Positions 16,120 through 26,500 of a stretch of DNA of 64,000 nucleotides are shown piece by piece. The DNA is taken from positions 1 to 64,000 of the forward strand of contig CALUMU010000003.1 of NCBI GenBank assembly GCA_944321825.1, in the 5' to 3' direction. Every line of letters starts with the position of its first letter. Positions within the stretch are counted from its first letter, which is position 1. The notes below the pieces were generated by a model that did no database searches, was not told where the DNA came from, and was given only the letters and a program-made list of their open reading frames with translations. The position numbers were made by a program, and so were the translations under genes. Source of the stretch: Candidatus Amulumruptor caecigallinarius (lineage in GTDB: Bacteria > Bacteroidota > Bacteroidia > Bacteroidales > Muribaculaceae).

Positions 16120-17982
16120 TTACATCGGTTTTATCATTGACTCTATGAAAGCAATTTCATCCTCGGATAAACCGTATTTGGCGTATAGCTGGCGATCGAT
16201 GTCGGCTACTGACTGCGACCAGTCGATATCGCTCTCGGATGTGAAATCTAGGAGAGGAACATTTGCCCATGTGCTTTTGGGATTGTGTTGGGTAGCTTTT
16301 AACGTACCCAACATACACCGGGCAAATTTGGTCTTGACGTATTTCAAACACGCGGACGCCTCCTCAGCTGAGGCAAACTTGCCGATGCTGAGGAAGGTGT
16401 CCGTGTGACCGATTACCGGCGTGCTCAAAACTTCACCGATTGCGCCTGTGCCATTTGCTTCCGGCACCAATACCTTATAGGAATCAAGACTATCTACAGG
16501 TTGGATATAGTCACGTCTTATCCACCTATAACCACGCTGATTATTAACAAGTCCAAGTATTTGGATATAGTCTCTACCATCCTTTGGTTTCGTTAAGTAA
16601 AAAACAGTAGGCAATTTCTCAACAGATTGTGAAACAATTTTTGCTGCAGTGCCTTTGCCTTGTACTTTAAGAATTGCAGGCACTTCGCTTATGGCAAGTT
16701 CGGAAAATCGATATATGCCTTGTGAAGAAACAATATTTGCAAGTCCCCCACGTGTAAAAGAAGGATGTTGTAGGACTTTATTTAATATGTTTTTAAGGTC
16801 TTTATACTCAGAGAAAAAACCAATTGGACCGAACTCTCGTTCAGAATCATAGTAACCTATGGCAACACCTCCCTTAATGTCAACATTGTCAAAAATCTCT
16901 GCTGATTTTTGATGAAATCGCACCACCTTGAAATGTGGATTGGATAGAATTTGTTCCATCCAATCTTTAGGCGTTTGACCTGCACGGAAAAGATAACGGG
17001 CAGGGGTAATAAGAGTGACTTTTGATGATAGTTTGAATGCTATATCATAAAACAAATGATAAATAGGTGCTTTGCGTGTGTTCTCGCCCTCTTCTTGATA
17101 CGGAGGATTACCGACTATTGCGTTTATTTTCACGTTTTTTCCTACTAAGTCGTAAACTTTCTCGATGAAAAGTTTGGGTTGATTCTTGATTTTATTGATA
17201 AGATCGTCTGGTGCCCACATGTTGGCTTTGCCGGGGCGGAAGCCGAGAAGTGTGCGCCGAGTGATGGACTTTGCCATCCTGGTTTTACAGATGACGAAGA
17301 CATTATCACGGACAGCGGCATCCCATATAGTCTGATGCTCCTCAATCGTTTTCGGAGAAGTCCACTCGTTGCGGAGCCGTGTACGGTAAGCGTTATATGT
17401 GAGTAGCAATGGATATAATCCAGTCTTTGAGTTTATCTCCAATAAGTGTGTTTGAGGGTTGAACACTTCAGCGGTTACATTGCCCCGGTCTACAAAGCGC
17501 GGCTCCTCGATTGTCTCCGTAAAGTCATCATTTAAGAATGTGTAACCTCCCAATGTGTCACTCATGTGCATATTGACCACGCGCCACGGTGTCAACACTG
17601 TCTCCTTATCAGGATTACGGAATGTAGAGAATATATCAGCAATTCGGGAAATTCGCTGCTCTACGGGCATCTCATCGGCATTTCTTACCATTTGGCGTAT
17701 TCGCTTTGCGGCAGCAATGAAGATATCCGGGTCGTAATATTTCTTGAAACGGCGGAACTCCGCTTTGCTTAGCGGTCTTTTAATCTTTCGTTTCTTGCCG
17801 TCAGTGCCTATTTCGTCGTACTCACAGGTCGGCATGAACTCATCCCATGAAGCAGTGTCAATGAGGTTCTCGAAGTTGTCAATAGTAATTTCTTCTTTCT
17901 CATCGTCAATCTCGGCACCGTAAATCAGCAATGGCATACGAATAGAGATAGAACGCAACACGGATATAGCGTTCTGCCTCAT
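16120..17982 (-). CDS. Eco57I-type N6-adenine DNA methyltransferase module (probable 3' half of a helicase-methylase protein)
   Basis: A 620-residue gamma-class adenine methyltransferase. Motif I is LLEINSKTGLYPLLL (near residue 182) and motif IV is IVGNPPYQ (near 293), followed by a target-recognition-type region. The ATG at 17982 is the first in frame, but the reading frame is open upstream for about 30 codons, running through TPEDEAAIAEQKKRQE back to an A6 run inside the helicase gene. Homologues of this type are, as far as I recall, usually fused to a helicase. It is therefore probably the downstream half of a single restriction-modification polypeptide split by a -1 frameshift. Confidence 0.85.
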   Translation of the reverse strand: MRQNAISVLRSISIRMPLLIYGAEIDDEKEEITIDNFENLIDTASWDEFMPTCEYDEIGTDGKKRKIKRPLSKAEFRRFKKYYDPDIFIAAAKRIRQMVRNADEMPVEQRISRIADIFSTFRNPDKETVLTPWRVVNMHMSDTLGGYTFLNDDFTETIEEPRFVDRGNVTAEVFNPQTHLLEINSKTGLYPLLLTYNAYRTRLRNEWTSPKTIEEHQTIWDAAVRDNVFVICKTRMAKSITRRTLLGFRPGKANMWAPDDLINKIKNQPKLFIEKVYDLVGKNVKINAIVGNPPYQEEGENTRKAPIYHLFYDIAFKLSSKVTLITPARYLFRAGQTPKDWMEQILSNPHFKVVRFHQKSAEIFDNVDIKGGVAIGYYDSEREFGPIGFFSEYKDLKNILNKVLQHPSFTRGGLANIVSSQGIYRFSELAISEVPAILKVQGKGTAAKIVSQSVEKLPTVFYLTKPKDGRDYIQILGLVNNQRGYRWIRRDYIQPVDSLDSYKVLVPEANGTGAIGEVLSTPVIGHTDTFLSIGKFASAEEASACLKYVKTKFARCMLGTLKATQHNPKSTWANVPLLDFTSESDIDWSQSVADIDRQLYAKYGLSEDEIAFIESMIKPM

Positions 17983-18005
17983 TTCCTGACGCTTCTTCTG
18001 CTCCG

Positions 18006-20129
18006 CTATGGCTGCTTCATCTTCAGGAGTACGTTCCTTTTCGGTTTTTTCTTTGCCTCTTCTGCTTTCTTATACTCTTCATCAGTGAGACCCTGCTTAT
18101 TTACATCAATTTCCGTTGTGCCTTTCTGAGCCTTTGTCCTGCCAATGGCCTTACCGATGCGGTTGAACTCGTCAACATCCACTGCATCGAGCTTTAGAAG
18201 TTCATCATTATATAGGCCGCCGTCTTCAAATCCACTTCTTACCACACGCTCTATGTAGACTTTCTTGACTCGCTCCATGAGATCTTTGGCATCTATCTTA
18301 TTCATGTGTGAACCATCGAGAGCAATGACAGAGCAATAGTTCAGGAACTCGCCAAGTCGTTCTTTCTGCTCTGAATCGGCTTTCCCGGGCTTCGTGTTTA
18401 CCCGAGCTACCTCTGCTAAAACAGTTAATGTCCGGTCAGGGGCGAAATCGAATACATAGCAGTTGTCCTTTACCAATCCGCCGAATTCAAACGGAGTCTG
18501 TACTCGGAAGATTGTCTGCATATAGGCTGATGCGGCAGTGTTGAAAGTGCCTGCCAGCATCAGCACCCCCGTCCATGGCTTTACACTGACTCCAGTCGTC
18601 AGACGTCCGCAGGACAGGGTTATGGTGCGCGTCGCAAACGGATTGTCGGTAATGGCATCATTGAGTTTTTGGAGGGCATTGTTATAACGTCGTTCCTCAT
18701 CGTCATCTGTAACACCCATGTCTCCGGCAACATTGACTATCTGAACTCCTTTTGCGCCAAACTCATCATGGTCAATCAAAAGCTTTTCAAGTGCTGCCGC
18801 CTCCCTCACTCCCGGCACCATCCATAAGGTATGTCGGAAAATGTTGCGGAAACGGTCGTTGGAGAATGGATAGAGAGATTCTCTGTCATTCTTCGTAAGA
18901 AGGTCAAGAAAACGCAATACATAATCCTCATGCACGAACTTTCCGCCCTCATCCGTTCGGAAGAACTCGCGGAAATTGAATGCCACTTCCTTATGTTGAT
19001 TCATCAACTTCCCAAGGTCATAGGTGTAGATGTTCATTGCCGGAAGTGTGCCATACGGGTTGTAATCGCCCGGATGGTCAATCTCCCATTGTTTCTTTGC
19101 TTTCTGTTCGTCAATATAATCCCAAGAAAAGGTTTCCTCCTCCTCAAATTCATCTTGTATGTTGAAAGGAGTGCCGGAAAGATGTAAAACTTTTGTTTTC
19201 TTTTTTTTCAATTCTTCAAGCACATTCTTGCCAAGGACGGTCTGAGTTCCTTCATGGGCTTCATCAACAATGATAAAATCCCATTCCGTCTCAAACAGGG
19301 CATTATTCTTGTCGAATTTGCCGCCAGCCTTGGAAGAGCCTCGCAAATCTTGCATTGAAGCAAAATAGACGTACGAGTTAGGTTCGGCTTTTTTAGCAAA
19401 GGCTTCAACCTCATCGAAATCAATCTTGGCCGCTTTGGAGCCGTATATCCAACGCCCACCACTGTCGAAGAATATTTTGTTGAAATCGTCAAACCAGCTT
19501 TCATTAACTACAGGTCGATGGGTAAGAATAAGCGTACGCTTGAACTGCATTCTCTTTACAACCTCAAGTGCACTGAGTGTTTTGCCAAAACGCATCTTAG
19601 CGTTCCAAAGCATCTTGCTCCCTTTCTTGAACTGCTTGTATGCCATTTCTATGGCCTCCAACTGCTCTGGACGGAAATCTATCGGCTGTTGCGCAGGATC
19701 TATATCTTCGGGGTTGAGAGTCTTCCGTCCAGCCTTGATAGCTTCAATCGCTTTTATAACCGTGGGCGGATCACATTCAAACCATTCAATCGCTTTTCCC
19801 GCTATGTCGAAATTTCGTGCCTTGATTCCGGAATTTTTAAGCACTTGATGAATAGCCTTGTCATTGAAGTGGGTGTAGGTGTTGCCCTCAATGAAAAAGG
19901 AAGGTGTTGCCCATACAAGTTCATACTTGATTCCAGCGGTCTGGGTATATTGTTTGATGCGGCCATGGGCTGCCTGTCTCAACTCCTTGCAATCGTGAGC
20001 GAGTTGATTTGGCCACAGTTCTCCCTGATAGGTAGCCTCCCCTATCTTCACTGCCCCCTTGTGTTCAGGGTCATTGATTCGGAACACGTAGATGAGCCTC
20101 GATGTCGGCATTTTGAACGTTTCAACCAT
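18006..20129 (-). CDS. GIY-YIG-like nuclease / superfamily 2 helicase (probable 5' half)
   Basis: A 707-residue restriction-type motor. The N-terminal 130 residues (LIYVFRIND, GAVKIGEAT, then EWFECDPP) resemble the T5orf172/GIY-YIG nuclease fold. The helicase core has Walker A MRFGKTLSALEV (near residue 178), the DEAH box IIVDEAHEG (near 287), motif III LHLSGTPF and motif VI-like ASAYMQTIFRVQTP. The C-terminus ends abruptly after a Lys/Glu-rich helix (KKPKRNVLLKMKQP), while the -1 frame continues this helix into the methyltransferase. The likely native protein is nuclease-helicase-methyltransferase, about 1,340 residues, similar in plan to single-chain ISP/IIG restriction enzymes. Confidence 0.85.
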   Translation of the reverse strand: MVETFKMPTSRLIYVFRINDPEHKGAVKIGEATYQGELWPNQLAHDCKELRQAAHGRIKQYTQTAGIKYELVWATPSFFIEGNTYTHFNDKAIHQVLKNSGIKARNFDIAGKAIEWFECDPPTVIKAIEAIKAGRKTLNPEDIDPAQQPIDFRPEQLEAIEMAYKQFKKGSKMLWNAKMRFGKTLSALEVVKRMQFKRTLILTHRPVVNESWFDDFNKIFFDSGGRWIYGSKAAKIDFDEVEAFAKKAEPNSYVYFASMQDLRGSSKAGGKFDKNNALFETEWDFIIVDEAHEGTQTVLGKNVLEELKKKKTKVLHLSGTPFNIQDEFEEEETFSWDYIDEQKAKKQWEIDHPGDYNPYGTLPAMNIYTYDLGKLMNQHKEVAFNFREFFRTDEGGKFVHEDYVLRFLDLLTKNDRESLYPFSNDRFRNIFRHTLWMVPGVREAAALEKLLIDHDEFGAKGVQIVNVAGDMGVTDDDEERRYNNALQKLNDAITDNPFATRTITLSCGRLTTGVSVKPWTGVLMLAGTFNTAASAYMQTIFRVQTPFEFGGLVKDNCYVFDFAPDRTLTVLAEVARVNTKPGKADSEQKERLGEFLNYCSVIALDGSHMNKIDAKDLMERVKKVYIERVVRSGFEDGGLYNDELLKLDAVDVDEFNRIGKAIGRTKAQKGTTEIDVNKQGLTDEEYKKAEEAKKKPKRNVLLKMKQP

Positions 20130-20135
20130 GGTCTG

Positions 20136-21140
20136 TTATCTGATTAGGTCGATATAGCGGAGTTTCTTCTTGGCTTTCTCTGGTTTGCCGTTCTGCCCCC
20201 AGTCGCAAATCATGGCGTAAGTGCCATTATGCAGCCGGAGGTCTCCATCCTTACAACCTTTGCAAGGGGTTATACTTTCTTCTATGTCGCCAAAAAGTCC
20301 GACGTTAGTAATTTTCGTGCTGTGGCATGTGCCGGGAATGACACCTTTTAATCCATCCATCTGCCATATATTCCAAGAGATGACGTATGCGATATATGAC
20401 AATGATTTGAGTGTAGGCATCTTCCCAAACTTATTACGAAAATAGTCGATGAAGGTATAGAGCAAAGCCTCACGAGCCAATACGAGATTGTCACCTTGCC
20501 ATTCATAGCCGTAAGTGTTCTTGAAAGCAAGCCTTGTCCCTTCAAGCCATTCTTCTATGGTTTCGGTATTTTCGCTGACAACTCTGAGTTTTCGGTCTAG
20601 TAAACCTATTCTTTTTTCGATGGGTATATACTCTCCGCTGACAGTATCATAACGGCTTACAAGATAAGGAGCCTCTCCGCAGGTTATCTCCATTCTTGTG
20701 TCTCCGACATAGTCACGCCAAGTTTTTCCTTCGGGAAAGGTTATGTGGTTGTCGTTTACAATCCAAATGTGGCTTCCGTCAGAGGCATCTACTTCGGAGT
20801 TAAACACATTCTCACGACCGAACCAAGCGTTGTCAATTAAATTATTCTGCTTGTTGCAAATCCATGAGGGGGTGAACACTTCCGCCATCTCACGGCTGCG
20901 CTGCCGTTGAGTGTCTGATGATTTTGCCGCTCGCGGTATAATTATTTTTCCATATCCACTGGTAATTTTCTCAGCTGTGATTTGGTCTGAATAGGCAAAG
21001 CCTTTGCCAAGATGCGAATAACTATCAGTTGCCCAAAAGATATTACACTGTGTAGTGTGATCTTTGAGCAATATATCCAAAATCTCTGGCGACATTGCCA
21101 GAAGTTCATTCTCTTTTATATCTGCTTCTGTATAAGCCAT
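20136..21140 (-). CDS. restriction-modification partner protein with EVFTP motif
   Basis: A 334-residue protein of the family annotated as restriction endonuclease subunit M. The segment EVFTPSWICNKQNNLID (near residue 87) resembles motif X of gamma-class adenine methyltransferases, yet no NPPY catalytic motif is present; that motif lies in the gene at 16120-17982. A Cys pair CKGCKDGD near the C-terminus may bind a metal. It is the first gene of the operon, 6 bp before the helicase. It may supply a methyltransferase part or a specificity function in trans. The role is inferred from motif and context. Confidence 0.65.
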   Translation of the reverse strand: MAYTEADIKENELLAMSPEILDILLKDHTTQCNIFWATDSYSHLGKGFAYSDQITAEKITSGYGKIIIPRAAKSSDTQRQRSREMAEVFTPSWICNKQNNLIDNAWFGRENVFNSEVDASDGSHIWIVNDNHITFPEGKTWRDYVGDTRMEITCGEAPYLVSRYDTVSGEYIPIEKRIGLLDRKLRVVSENTETIEEWLEGTRLAFKNTYGYEWQGDNLVLAREALLYTFIDYFRNKFGKMPTLKSLSYIAYVISWNIWQMDGLKGVIPGTCHSTKITNVGLFGDIEESITPCKGCKDGDLRLHNGTYAMICDWGQNGKPEKAKKKLRYIDLIR

Positions 21141-21297
21141 TGTAAAAATCCATCGACAAGTTGTCTCAAAACAAATTTACAAAAATGTTTTGAGTTTTTA
21201 ATGTCCTTTAAATAAGACCCACATAATGATAGACTTTAAGGGCCTGAAAACGAAAGGGGAGAAGTATGTCCGTTGGGCATATTGAACTTCTACGAGG

Positions 21298-21475
21298 TTA
21301 GTTATCACAAACCATTTTAGTTGCTTCTTCGGCTGTTATTACTAAAGGCCTCCCATTGCCGTCAGTGGTAACTATTGGCTGGCCTAATTTTTTTCAGTTC
21401 AAGCATTTTATTGAATGATTCTTTAAGGGCTTCATTCAATATTTTCCGCTGATTTATCTTATCCTTTTCTGACAT
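21298..21475 (-). pseudogene. small hypothetical gene broken at an A7 run
   Basis: From ATG 21475 (or 21481) the frame reads MSEKDKINQRKILNEALKES and on to MLELKK, then shifts at an A7 tract (21388-21394). The other frame continues sensibly as LGQPIVTTDGNGRPLVITAE and ends at 21298. Removing one A gives a 58-residue protein resembling a short conserved Bacteroidetes family. As it stands only 38 residues would be made in frame before an aberrant 4-residue tail. It lies about 160 bp upstream of the restriction-modification operon on the same strand. Confidence 0.5.
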
Positions 21476-21581
21476 GACCATTTCCAGAAACTTATAGTTA
21501 CTCTATTTCCAAAGGTACAAAAAATTTAGTTTCTAATGCACTCCGACGATAAATATAGAGTCCCATAATGACATATATAAA

Positions 21582-21609
21582 AGAGAGGTGGCCTCACGGC
21601 TGCCTCTCT
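21582..21609 (-). terminator. intrinsic terminator of sodB
   Basis: AGAGAGG pairs with CCTCTCT, with an inner GCC/GGC pairing and a TCAC loop. On the minus strand it is followed by TTTT and an AT-rich stretch. It lies 117 bp past the sodB stop. Confidence 0.65.
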
Positions 21610-21725
21610 CTCCATTCATCACATTATACTTAAAAAGTAGTGCTATTCATGTGCGGTTTGCGCTAACGTATTGAGCGGTGTTGCGCTGTCCGTCCAGCGC
21701 ACCGACCGCTCTTGGCGCAGTGACT

Positions 21726-22301
21726 TTAATATCTGCTTTCGACCACTTCCCAGTCGATGATGTCCCAAAGGGCATTGAGGGCATCGGCACGGCGGTTCTG
21801 GTAGTCGAGATAGTAAGCGTGTTCCCAGACGTCGAATGTCAGGATCGGAGTGAGTCCGTCGGTCATGGGATTGGATGCATTGGATGCCTGGGTGATGTGG
21901 AGTTTCCCTTCCACGTCGCGCGACAGCCATACCCAGCCCGAACCGAACACTTTGACTCCGGCTTCGACAAACTTCTTCTTGAAATCTTCAAACGAACCGA
22001 AATCGCGGTCTATGGCTTCACGCAGTTTGCCGTGAGGCTCGCCACCGCCGTTAGGCGAGAAGGAGAAGAAGTAAAAGATGTGGTTCCAAGCCTGTGATGC
22101 ATTGTTGAAAAGAGCACCGTCGCTGCGGCGGATTATCTCTTCCAGATCCATGTCGGCGTAGATAGTATTCTCAATAAGCTTGTTGAGGTTCTCGATATAT
22201 GTTTTCTCATGCTTGCCGTAATGGAAGTCGACTGTAGTCGCTGAAATCACCGGTTCGAGGGCTTCGCGGCCATAAGGGAGCTGTGGTTGTGTGTATAGCA
22301 T
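21726..22301 (-). CDS. sodB: superoxide dismutase [Fe/Mn]
   Basis: Dismutates superoxide to H2O2 and O2 in the cytoplasm. The 191 residues are typical. Metal ligands are visible: His in DFHYGKHEKTY (near residue 26), His in NNASQAWNHIFYF (near 73), and the signature DVWEHAYYLDYQ with Asp and His (near 157 and 161). Monocistronic with its own terminator. Iron versus manganese use cannot be decided from sequence; Bacteroidales enzymes are often cambialistic. Confidence 0.95.
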   Translation of the reverse strand: MLYTQPQLPYGREALEPVISATTVDFHYGKHEKTYIENLNKLIENTIYADMDLEEIIRRSDGALFNNASQAWNHIFYFFSFSPNGGGEPHGKLREAIDRDFGSFEDFKKKFVEAGVKVFGSGWVWLSRDVEGKLHITQASNASNPMTDGLTPILTFDVWEHAYYLDYQNRRADALNALWDIIDWEVVESRY

Positions 22302-22453
22302 AGTGTCAGTTATTTAAATAGTTACTGTTTATAGGGGTGTGTTATGGCTTTTCAAGCCTGTTATATCTTAAAAACGCTCTGTGGTGGCAATAGTTCGTCA
22401 GTGGACTTTCCTGTGAGTATAAAAAACGTTAAAAGGCGATTGCTTCATGCGGC

Positions 22454-23575
22454 TCACATCACAATCAGCAAATCCGAGATAAACGCGTCAGACATGGGCC
22501 ATGACCGCTCGGCTATGGCGAGCCTGCCGCCGGTCAGCGCCATGTCGCCGCTGTCGATGTGAGGCTGCGATATTCTCATCCACCTTTCGGCATATTCGGG
22601 CCAGCACTCCAATGCTAAGCCTCGGTCAGTGCGCAGGCTCACCATGACAAGGTCGTTGTGGAGCGTAGCGGCATCCTCTTGTTCTTCCTCATAGTCGGTG
22701 ATGCCTTTTGACAGAGCCGCTATGTAGGTTTTGATGTTCCACGGATTAGACCGTCTGATAGAGATGCCATCGAAGCTGTGCGCTCCGGGCCCTAACCCTA
22801 CGTATGGCGACATGTCCCAATATGACGAGTTGTGGCGGCTTTCACAGCCCGGCAATGCAAAATTGGAAATCTCGTAATGGCTGTATCCGGCATCACGGCT
22901 CATGTCGCACAGCATGGCATACATACTTAACACAGTGTCATCGTCCACAGGCTTGATCTTCCCTGCGTCGCGCATGGCGGTCATGCGTGTGCCGTGTTCG
23001 TAGCTCAGCATGTAAGCCGACAGATGTTCGGGATGCAGCCTGTGGAGCATGACATCCAGCGTCCTGTGCCACTGCTCCAATGTCTGCGATGGCAGTCCGT
23101 ACATGAGGTCAAGACTTATATTTCCGAAACCGGCTTCGCGGAGAGTATCGTAAGCCTTGATGGCCGTGTGGCTGTCATGTCGGCGGCCGATGGCTGCCAG
23201 AAGCCGGTCGTCAAGAGCCTGTATGCCCATTGATACGCGGTTGATACCCAGCCCGCGCCACATGGAGGCGCGGGCTGGCGTGACATCCTCGGGGTTGACC
23301 TCGATGGTCGCTTCCGACAAGTCGGCCATCTCATTCATACCGATGCCGTGCAGCAGCTTTGACAGATTGGCATCGGACAGTATCGAGGGGGTTCCGCCTC
23401 CAATATATACGGTGACGGGCGGATTCCGCAGCTCAGAGTGTCGCAACTCCCATTCTTTCAGCAACGCATCTATATAATCATCCTCCATCCCATGTTTCAA
23501 CGGCATGGAGTAAAAATCACAGTAGCTGCACTTGCTGTGGCAGAAAGGGATGTGTATGTAAAGGCCCGGACCCAT
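22454..23575 (-). CDS. hemW: HemW-like radical SAM protein
   Basis: A 373-residue member of the oxygen-independent coproporphyrinogen oxidase-like family. The radical SAM cluster motif is CHSKCSYC (near residue 12), with HIPFC before it and the GGGTPS motif near residue 60. HemW proteins bind haem and act as haem chaperones rather than CPO; true HemN proteins have an extra N-terminal extension that is missing here. It follows the AddB-like gene on the same strand with an 18-bp gap. Confidence 0.88.
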   Translation of the reverse strand: MGPGLYIHIPFCHSKCSYCDFYSMPLKHGMEDDYIDALLKEWELRHSELRNPPVTVYIGGGTPSILSDANLSKLLHGIGMNEMADLSEATIEVNPEDVTPARASMWRGLGINRVSMGIQALDDRLLAAIGRRHDSHTAIKAYDTLREAGFGNISLDLMYGLPSQTLEQWHRTLDVMLHRLHPEHLSAYMLSYEHGTRMTAMRDAGKIKPVDDDTVLSMYAMLCDMSRDAGYSHYEISNFALPGCESRHNSSYWDMSPYVGLGPGAHSFDGISIRRSNPWNIKTYIAALSKGITDYEEEQEDAATLHNDLVMVSLRTDRGLALECWPEYAERWMRISQPHIDSGDMALTGGRLAIAERSWPMSDAFISDLLIVM

Positions 23576-23593
23576 AGCGAGGTTTAAAAGTGC

Positions 23594-26500
23594 TTACTTT
23601 TCGTTGCCTTCATCCTGTACACCGCACAGAGGCTTGAATTGGCAGAATGTGCAGGCGTGGCCTCCCACATCGGGCGACTGTGTGAATGGCACATCGGGAT
23701 TGAATATGTCGGAAATGACCGACGCAAACCGTGGGTCAAACTCGTCAAGCTCGGTGTGATAGTCGGTTATGTCACGCTTGCCGCATGATATGTTGGAGAT
23801 TCCGTTTACATATATCTTGCGGAGATTGTATATGACAGGGGTGATGGGTTCGTCAGTTTCAAGCGTTTTTGCCAAAATTTTGCAATAAAACATCAGCTGC
23901 ACCATCGCCTTGGGTCGGTTGTCGTTTTCGGCATCAAACGGCGCATCCCAGTCCCTGATGCGCGTCGCATCGCTGCCGGTCTTGTAATCTACCACACGCA
24001 TCACACCGTTTACGCGGTCCACGCGGTCTATTACCTGACGGATGTTGACACGCAGCCCCGGAGCAAGTTCGTAGTTTCCTTGGATTTTCAGCTCGGCATC
24101 GGTGACTGTAAAGGGCGCGAAGTCCAATTCATGCCGCAGAGTCTCGCGCACTATCTCCGTCACAAGTGTGCAGATGGCCTTGGTTTCTCCTACGAGTGTC
24201 GACGAACCGCTGTCGGCAACATTTAGGTAACGGTCATCTATGGCTTTATGTACGAGGTCGAATATTGTTTGATTCGCAGGGTCGCTCAGCCGCAGGATGT
24301 CGGCTTCATTGACTGTCACAGGGTATCTTCTTGTGGCTGACAGGGATAGATACAGGTTCTCGAACACCTGATGGACTATCTGGCCGTAAGTGGAGGCATC
24401 CATGTAATCCGTGGCAGGTTCGTAAGCATCATACCGCTCTACGAAACGGAGGTAGAACTGCAAAGGACAGTCGATATATGTGTTGATTGATGATGCCGAG
24501 AGCGCCCGACCGCTGTCAGGTGCCAGATATTCCGACAGGCGGTTCATTATCCTCTGATCCTTTCGCACAGTCAGCGGTATCGGCTCATATACGCGGGCTT
24601 GGAAGGCGGCTCCTACGTGGCGCGTCGATATGCCGGTGTCGTTGTAAAGCAGCTGCACCAAGTAGCGCGACATCTCGCTGCGGTTCATACCAACGTTGCG
24701 TCCGTCATACAGAAGCGACACCCGAGTAGCCCTTGAGATAAGTCGGTAAAAGTAGTATGAAAATATGGACTCCTGGTGCTCGATGGTCGACATGCGGTAA
24801 GCACGGCGCAAAGCATCGGGGATGAATGATTTAGAGTAGCTTTTCTTCGGAAATACACGCTCGTTCATCGACATCATTACCACGTTGTCAAAATCGAGCG
24901 CACGGGTCTCAAGCACCCCCATGAGTTGCAGCCCGCGCAGCGGCTCGCCTTTCATATTGACGGTCTCCGAGGCGAGCGAACGTTCGATAAGACGGAAAGC
25001 CGTCCCTTCACCCATCGATATATCGTGCCGTGAAGCGGTGTCGGTAAGCTGGTGCAGCGACATTAGATATGCCTGCAAGAATTGTAACTGTATGGCCCGC
25101 TCGTGTGACGACGGCAGCCGGCACAGCCCTTCACGCAGCATCCCTATTAGCCTGGTAAGATATGCCCCGACTTCGTTAAGGTCATTGGGATTATCGACAG
25201 GGGAGAAGAGTGGGGCGATGGTGGGATAATTGCTCTCGATTAATGATACAGGAATCATAAATCTGTGCTGCCGTTCTATATCCTTGACAAGTTTATGAGC
25301 GGCTTCGGAGTCGAGAAGCCCGATGAGCGAGTGGGTTATGACATCGTAGATGTCTTCATAGAAGTAGTACCATTCTCCTCCGCTTTTGCGGGCTCTCAGG
25401 TGCAGGGATGTTATCGTTTTCAGGAATGTAGCCACAGGTGTCCTGCGCAGCGGATAACCCATGGTGACGTTGATTGCCCCTAATTCGGTAGGCATGGAGT
25501 TGACCACAGACACGAACAGTGATTCGTCGGGCATGACTATAGCCGTGTTTATGGCATTGGCCGGGTCAAGCTTCTTCGACTGTGCCAGCCGTGCCACGAT
25601 ATTACCTGCTACTTTGGACTGCCCGATCCGTGAGGGTACATTGATAATGTCTATCTCGGGCAGACTTCGTCCGCCATATATCTGGCCGTTAATGTCGTAA
25701 AGTGACGGAAACGACTTGATGTTGCGGCTGATGAAGTGGAGAGCCTTGTTGCTGTGTGTCGTATGCCCGTCGCTGTGACGTATCAGCCCTTGAAACTCTT
25801 TGGCTGGCAGGTCCCAGTAAAAATCCGCCCGCCCTCGTGCCTGCAAGGTCTGGAATATCTTTATTTCCGATGCCGATAGGACGTTGAATCCTACAAATAC
25901 ATACCGCTCCCAGTCCCATTCGTCCCTTTCACTCAAGGATGTCACTGCATCACGGTACAAACGTCCGGGAGCTGTGAGCCCACGTCTGTGCAACGCCTCG
26001 TGATAGGCATGGTATAGGCGGTCAAGCACCATCCACAGTTTGACAAAATGCGATGCGGCTGATGCTTGTACGTCATCGTCGGCATCTTCTCCCGACGATG
26101 GACCTGTGTGCTGCCAGAAATTCTCAATATCTTTGGCAAGATCCTCTGTGCCGTTCCAATACCGGCTGATGACATCGATCTGCTCGGATGTCAGATAGTT
26201 GCTCCTGATTTCGCGGAAACGCTTGAGATTGACAAACAGAGCGTCGGCATCGACCAAATAGCGGTCCACATCGTCAAAATCATTGAGCAGCATGTCGCCC
26301 CAGTAGGCAAAGCGGTCGAAGTCCACCGGCTCCTCCATGAGCTTGTTGTACTCGTTGTAGAGGATAAACATGCGTTCGAGGCGTGAAGCCTCCACATATT
26401 CCGACTGGTCGGCGACAAGCTCGGATATAGTGGTGCAGCCGGGCAATATCATCGGCGGAGTAGCTACGTCTTGCAGCTTCTGCATGAAGTGTGTGGCACT

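Noticed and set aside
18044..18051. A AAA AAC as a classical -1 ribosomal slippery heptamer
   Set aside because: The sequence is present but not in the required reading phase: the zero frame reads AAA AAA CCG, so tandem slippage would need a first-position mismatch. Simple indel or polymerase slippage is more likely.
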